DNA of 11,202 nucleotides from Armatimonadota bacterium (GTDB taxonomy: Bacteria; Armatimonadota; Hebobacteria; CAIYQO01). The stretch lies in contig JAKIYB010000088.1 in the NCBI GenBank assembly GCA_022708765.1, forward strand, positions 1 through 11,202, written 5' to 3'. Made by a program: the position numbers and the translations under genes. Below the pieces are notes generated by a model. That model had not been told where the DNA came from. It searched no databases and saw nothing but the letters and a program-made list of their open reading frames with translations. Position 1 is the stretch's first letter. Each line of letters opens with the position of its first letter. Of this stretch, positions 7,159-11,202 are shown in pieces.

Positions 7159-8487
7159 ATGCGCCTCTGCCCGAAATGCCATGCCGAATATGACGATGCC
7201 GACCTGCGCACGCTCTGCAGCGTGTGCATGGTGGGGTTGGTGCGAGTGGGAGACGCGCCGGTTGAGGAATCAGCGCTACCCGCGGCACCGGATCCCGCAC
7301 CGCTCGTTGAATCGGAGATCATCACCGATGCCCGCGCCCTTGATGCGCCGGGTTCCGCAATGCCGGAGGAGCCGGCGTTTCCCCTGCAGGCGGAGTTGGG
7401 CAAACCGAAATATTGGATTCATGGTTGCCTGACGCTCTTAACGCTGGCCGTCGGCTTGACGACCATCAGTGCTTTCGAAATACTGAAGAGCGCCATCGTC
7501 GTCATCCCGGTCCTTGTGGTGCTCCTCGCGTTGCTCTTGCGCCTCGTGCATTCGTTGTTCATCACCAGATACGTGCGCCTTATCCCGCTGGCCACACCGA
7601 TGCTGGACATGACGCTGCCAGTGCGATTGGAATGCGCGTTTCGCCAGGCAATCCGCCTGACCGCCGTAGAGGTCTCCTTGACGGCCGTCGAGTGCGCGGT
7701 TCGGACGAACGAAGACGGTGAGACGAATTTCCGGCAGGCGCTCTATCAGCACAATGCCGCGTTGGAAGGTGAAAGCCCCGCGCGCGCCTTTACCTTCACC
7801 GCCGACCTGCCCATCCCGCGCAACGCTCCTCCTACCTTCGAAGGTCACCCGAATCGCATTTACTGGGAGATCGCCGTCCGCATTGCCATGCCCGGTTGGC
7901 TCCCCGCTATTCGGGAAACCTTTCCCATACGCGTGTTGCCGCGGCGCGCAAACGACACGGCGCTGCCGGCACAGACCCGGCAATTCCCGATCACGGCGCT
8001 CGAAGGTCTGCCGGGCACGGTGACGCTGGATTGCCCGGTAAGCGAGAACGGTACGCCCGTTGTGCCGATCGGCCGACCAATTCCCTTTATGTTGGAAATC
8101 ACGCCTGACGCTTGCGTCACCAATCAGCGCATTCGCGTCGAACTGGTCTATCAGGTTACCGGCAGGGGTGACGCTGAATCCGATGCGCTAGCGTCAGTGA
8201 TTGTGTTTCCCGAGGGGTGGACGCGCGGCGCGCGCACTGCCACCGGCACGCTGCTCCTGCCGCCGACGGCACCCGTCAGCTTCACCGACCAACGGATGAA
8301 GATACAGTGGGTGCTGCGCGTGCGCCATCAGGTGCTCTGGCATCGCGATTACATGCAGGATTTCCCTATCGCCGTGATCCCCGCCGACAGTGGCGTGGAA
8401 TTCCCGCCTGAATCGGAACATAACGGTGGGCTGGCCATCTTCGCCGAAGCTGCCGCGTTCATCATGGGGCGGAAACCGAACGCGTGA
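7159..8487 (+). CDS. Membrane zinc-ribbon protein with arrestin-like (Spo0M-type) domain
   Basis: A 442-residue protein. It opens with a zinc ribbon, C4-x-x-C7 and C20-x-x-C23, then an acidic, Pro/Ala-rich linker (about 30-80). Two hydrophobic helices follow (about 87-107 and 111-132) with a very short turn between them, forming a hairpin that should leave both ends on the same side, probably the cytoplasm. Residues about 152-430 are all-beta. The segment LPIPRNAPPTFEG, then an RIYWEIAVRI strand and ETFPIRVLP, resembles arrestin N-type domains such as Spo0M. The later VTLDCPV...FMLEITPDA...IRVELVYQV and KIQWVLRVRHQVLWHRDY parts look like a second related sandwich. No catalytic residue is apparent, so it likely acts as an adaptor. 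Its ribosome site AGGGAC overlaps the kinase stop codon, 12 bases upstream. The arrestin assignment is by pattern and less certain than the ribbon and membrane hairpin. Confidence 0.72.
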   Translation: MRLCPKCHAEYDDADLRTLCSVCMVGLVRVGDAPVEESALPAAPDPAPLVESEIITDARALDAPGSAMPEEPAFPLQAELGKPKYWIHGCLTLLTLAVGLTTISAFEILKSAIVVIPVLVVLLALLLRLVHSLFITRYVRLIPLATPMLDMTLPVRLECAFRQAIRLTAVEVSLTAVECAVRTNEDGETNFRQALYQHNAALEGESPARAFTFTADLPIPRNAPPTFEGHPNRIYWEIAVRIAMPGWLPAIRETFPIRVLPRRANDTALPAQTRQFPITALEGLPGTVTLDCPVSENGTPVVPIGRPIPFMLEITPDACVTNQRIRVELVYQVTGRGDAESDALASVIVFPEGWTRGARTATGTLLLPPTAPVSFTDQRMKIQWVLRVRHQVLWHRDYMQDFPIAVIPADSGVEFPPESEHNGGLAIFAEAAAFIMGRKPNA

Positions 8488-8497
8488 CCGCGCATCC

Positions 8498-8527
8498 TTG
8501 ACAGCCCACGCCTCTCCCCCGCACAAT
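8498..8527 (+). promoter_or_regulatory. Candidate promoter for the C5-epimerase, possibly leaderless
   Basis: A perfect TTGACA (8498-8503) lies 18 bases before CACAAT (8522-8527, 4 of 6 to TATAAT). Transcription 7-8 bases past the -10 would begin at 8534-8535, exactly at the second in-frame ATG of the epimerase gene. That would give a leaderless mRNA, and it favours 8535 over the ATG at 8526, which overlaps the -10. The -10 is imperfect, so confidence is moderate. Confidence 0.42.
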
Positions 8528-8534
8528 GGAAGCC

Positions 8535-9545
8535 ATGACGACTACGCCACATCGCCGCGTAGCCTGGGAGAGCCTGTCGCGTTTCCTGGTTGCCGGCGTA
8601 CTGTTAGGGATGCTGCTGGGGAATGTCACGGAATCGTATGTCGCCGGGGCGCTGAAGGGCGCTTTTGCGCGTCTCACCGGGAAGGAACACTACTCAGCGG
8701 GGATGGCGGTGACGGTGGATGCGCGCGGCATCCCGTATACCGAATATACCGGCGGCGCGAAGCCGCGCAATCCGGTGACGGTGTGCATTAAAGCGGACGA
8801 ATACTACGCGAAGGATGATCCGGCGGCGAAGGAGCGCTTCCTGAACTGCGCCGACTGGCTGGTGGAGCATGCTGTTGCTCACAAAGGCTACAGCCTGCTG
8901 GAGTATGATTTTCCGTACTCGCGATACGGCATGACCGCGCCGTGGCGTTCGGCGCTGGCGAACGGGATGGCGCTGACCGCGCTCACGCGCGCCCACGCCC
9001 GCACCGGCAGCCTGCGCTATCTCACCACAGCCCGCGCGCTGATGGCTGCCTTTCACGTGCCCGAGGATGAGGGCGGCTTCGCCGTCGCCATGCCGCAGGG
9101 CGTCTGGTACGAGGAGTATGCCGACGAGGGCGGCACGCGGCCGCGTGTGCTCAACGGCATGATCTTCGCCCTCTTCGGTCTGCATGATATCTACTCCTAC
9201 CTCGGCGACCGGGACGCGAAGCGCCTCTTCGAGGACGGCGTGGCGGCGGTGAAAGCGGAACTGCCCCGTTACGACAACCGAGGTCATTCGTATTATGATC
9301 TCCTCGGCAACGATCCCGGCCCCTATCACGCCATCCATGTCGAGCAATTGGCGAAGCTCTACGCCCTCACCAACGAACCTGTCTTCAAACAGTACCACGA
9401 CAGGTGGGCCGCCTACCGCGAACCTACTTACGTCACCCGCCTCCTCACCCGTCCCACGCCGTTGCGCGTCGCGGTGGCCGGCGTCAACGCCGCCGCCATC
9501 TGGCTGCTGATGCTGGGCCTCTGGGCGCTGCGCCGGCGGCGGTGA
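8535..9545 (+). CDS. Membrane-anchored D-glucuronyl C5-epimerase
   Basis: A 336-residue protein from the ATG at 8535; an in-frame ATG at 8526 would add three residues but has no ribosome site. One TM helix lies near residues 17-31 and another near 312-333, followed by RRRR. The (alpha/alpha) barrel between them matches the C-terminal domain of glucuronyl C5-epimerases (human GLCE family): WRSALANGMAL (137-147), WYEEY (191-195), VLNGMIFALFGLHD (205-218), LPRYDNRGHSYYDL (243-256), PYHAIHVEQL (263-272) and a final EPVFKQYHDRW. By comparison with human GLCE, E194/Y195, Y254 and Y264 correspond to the active-site Glu/Tyr set. The enzyme inverts C5 of D-glucuronate to L-iduronate within a polymer. 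The N-terminal beta domains of the animal enzyme are absent. A bacterial glucuronan-like or uronate-containing exopolysaccharide is the likely substrate, but no matching synthase is in the window. Confidence 0.85.
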   Translation: MTTTPHRRVAWESLSRFLVAGVLLGMLLGNVTESYVAGALKGAFARLTGKEHYSAGMAVTVDARGIPYTEYTGGAKPRNPVTVCIKADEYYAKDDPAAKERFLNCADWLVEHAVAHKGYSLLEYDFPYSRYGMTAPWRSALANGMALTALTRAHARTGSLRYLTTARALMAAFHVPEDEGGFAVAMPQGVWYEEYADEGGTRPRVLNGMIFALFGLHDIYSYLGDRDAKRLFEDGVAAVKAELPRYDNRGHSYYDLLGNDPGPYHAIHVEQLAKLYALTNEPVFKQYHDRWAAYREPTYVTRLLTRPTPLRVAVAGVNAAAIWLLMLGLWALRRRR

Positions 9546-9548
9546 TAT

Positions 9549-11202
9549 TCACTCCGGCAGTTCCAGCGCTCGCAGCCGATGACAGCACGGAAAATACCAG
9601 GTATCACCTATCACCGCGCCGCCGCCGCAGGGGGCGTCCGCTTCCTCGGCAATCCACACCGGTTCCACCTCGACGCCGCCGATGCGCACGCGATACAATC
9701 CCCGCCAGGTGGCGCCGTATACATGGTCGCGATGACGGAAGAGGGTGCGGCAGCCCCAGAAGAGGGTGCCGTAGTCCGGGCCTTCCAGGCGGCGGATGCC
9801 CAGCACGGCGCGCGCGCGCAGATCGAAGAAGGCGACCGTCGGTTTCAGCTCGTTTTCCGCCAACAGCAGCACCGCGTACGCCAGCCCATCGCCCACCGCG
9901 CACAGGTCTTCCACGCTGGTGATGGGCAAACCCAGGTCACCCGTCCAGACCGCCGCATCGCGATGTGGGTCCCACAGCGCCAGCCCGGCGCGCGCGGCGC
10001 GGGGCTGGGCGCCGGTGCCGGCATCCACCGAGAAGCCAGCGAGTAGCAGATCGTCCTCTTCCAGATAGGTGAGTGAATAGCCGCTGCAGTCAGGAAAGAC
10101 GTGCCGGTGGCTGCCGAAGGTCTCCGTCGCCGGGTCGTACCACGCCAGCGTGCCGCCCCACATGCCGTAGTCGGGAATGGACGCCACCCACACCTTGCCC
10201 GCCGGCCCGCAGATCACCGCCCGCGGGCGGTAGGCTACCTCGTCCATGCGCCCCAGCTCGCGCGGGTTGGCATCTGGGTCACTGCCGAAGCGGTAGGGTT
10301 TCGCCGGGTTGTAGACCGACAACCGCGCCGCCGGATAGCTGGCGATATAGAGCTTCCCATCCAGGTTGCCCATGGAATACGCTTCACCGCCGGAGGTGCT
10401 GCAGGCGCCCAGGTCCTCCAACCGTCCCGTCGCCGGATCATGCACGAAGAGATGCTCTGGGAGAATGCTGGAGCCGTAGACCAGCCCGTCCGGGCCGGTA
10501 TGACAGAGGAAGATGGCCGTGCCCTCGCCTTCCCAGTTCACCGGCACCGTGCGTACCATGCCGTCTGGCTCGGTGATCTCCAGCGTGTGATATGCGAATT
10601 GCGCGGCATCGCTGAAGCGGAAAGTCGCGCCGTCGGGCAGCGTCCGCGCGGGGAGCGGTGGGGGAATCTCCGCAACCGGAATCGCTTCCAGCCCCTGCAG
10701 GCGGAAATTTCCGGCGTGGCTGCGGATGTAGAGCAGGCTGTCCTCCCCGGTGATCAACTCAACCTGCCCCTCGCCGCTTTGCACGTCAGCGACCGGGCCG
10801 ATAGCGCGGTGTTCGCCGGTGGCGGGGTCGAGTGCCACCACGTGCGGCCGCGTCATCCGCACCATCCCCGCCACCGTGCCGTCGGCGCCGCAGCGGGGAT
10901 AGAAATACATGTCCGTCTCGTCCATGCGTCCGTAGTTGGTGAAGACGCCGGTGGCAGGATCGTAGCGTGTCAGGTCGCACTTGCCGAAGCTGCCGATGTA
11001 TAGGCTGCCGTCCGGGTGCTCGGCGATGCCGCAGGGGAAGCAAGCAGCGTCAGGATCGCCTTCATTGATGCGCCCCAGGCACGCTAGCGTATCCGTGCGC
11101 GGGTCAAAGTGGTAGAAGTGTCCGTGCTTCCAAACCCCGGCGAAAAGGCAGCGCCAGCGCGGGCTCCAGTGCGCGCATACCGCCTCATCATCGCCCTCAT
11201 GC
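9549..11202 (-). CDS. Large beta-propeller protein, N-terminus beyond window
   Basis: The reading frame stays open from the right edge (first whole codon at 11201-11199) to the TGA at 9549-9551, 550 residues plus stop. The ATG at 10925 lies inside a propeller blade, and the upstream 92 codons encode the same kind of blade (HFYHFDPRT... CGIAEHPDGSLYIGSF), so the true start is outside the window. Blade signatures of the type [YVW]-D-P-A-T-G near a G-[KD]-[LV]-Y-[IV] strand recur near 11096-11112, 10949-10964, 10815-10833, 10425-10446, 10300-10318, 10120-10142, 9957-9975 and 9811-9831. At least eight blades are visible, so the full protein may hold two propellers. Such proteins resemble Vgb/SMP-30/PQQ-type propellers; I cannot assign a reaction. 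It is convergent with the epimerase, 3 bases apart. Confidence 0.8.
   Translation of the reverse strand, partial: HEGDDEAVCAHWSPRWRCLFAGVWKHGHFYHFDPRTDTLACLGRINEGDPDAACFPCGIAEHPDGSLYIGSFGKCDLTRYDPATGVFTNYGRMDETDMYFYPRCGADGTVAGMVRMTRPHVVALDPATGEHRAIGPVADVQSGEGQVELITGEDSLLYIRSHAGNFRLQGLEAIPVAEIPPPLPARTLPDGATFRFSDAAQFAYHTLEITEPDGMVRTVPVNWEGEGTAIFLCHTGPDGLVYGSSILPEHLFVHDPATGRLEDLGACSTSGGEAYSMGNLDGKLYIASYPAARLSVYNPAKPYRFGSDPDANPRELGRMDEVAYRPRAVICGPAGKVWVASIPDYGMWGGTLAWYDPATETFGSHRHVFPDCSGYSLTYLEEDDLLLAGFSVDAGTGAQPRAARAGLALWDPHRDAAVWTGDLGLPITSVEDLCAVGDGLAYAVLLLAENELKPTVAFFDLRARAVLGIRRLEGPDYGTLFWGCRTLFRHRDHVYGATWRGLYRVRIGGVEVEPVWIAEEADAPCGGGAVIGDTWYFPCCHRLRALELPE

Noticed and set aside
10101..11003. 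300-codon plus-strand frame over the propeller gene
   Set aside because: The composition is that of a shadow and the minus strand has clear repeated DPATG blades.

Overview
This 11.2 kb window comes from a GC-rich bacterial chromosome. Gene density, Shine-Dalgarno sites and codon use look bacterial. The mix of contents (URO-D-type methyltransferase, SGNH hydrolase with a secretion signal, zinc-ribbon proteins with long linkers, arrestin-like and ankyrin domains, beta-propeller) recalls environmental lineages such as Armatimonadota, Chloroflexota or the Planctomycetes relatives. No marker gene is present, so the phylum is a guess. I saw no rRNA, tRNA, CRISPR array, insertion sequence or phage gene.

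Layout. (1) 1-938, plus: the 3' part of a GT4 glycosyltransferase, broken near 318 by a missing stretch that shifts the frame. (2) 1001-2203, plus: a GH100-like (neutral/alkaline invertase family) six-hairpin glycosidase. (3) 2333-3412, plus: a URO-D superfamily protein with the Zn-binding H-x-C...C motif of cobalamin-dependent methyltransferases. It has its own sigma70-like promoter and a perfect 15-bp-stem terminator, so it is probably a single-gene transcript. (4) 3505-4830, minus: a zinc ribbon, a Lys/Ala/Pro linker and eight ankyrin repeats of exactly 33 residues. (5) 5033-9545, plus: four closely spaced genes, namely a secreted SGNH hydrolase, a ribokinase broken near 6434-6450, a membrane zinc-ribbon/arrestin-like protein and a membrane-anchored D-glucuronyl C5-epimerase. 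(6) 9549-11202, minus: the C-terminal 550 residues of a large beta-propeller protein whose start lies outside the window.

The theme is carbohydrate handling: glycosyl transfer, glycoside hydrolysis, probable ester hydrolysis, sugar phosphorylation and uronic-acid epimerisation. The most interesting gene is the C5-epimerase, an enzyme class best known from animal heparan sulfate biosynthesis. It sits after a two-TM zinc-ribbon/arrestin-like protein and behind a candidate promoter placed so that the transcript could start at its ATG. The two broken genes need read-level checking before either is called a true pseudogene.
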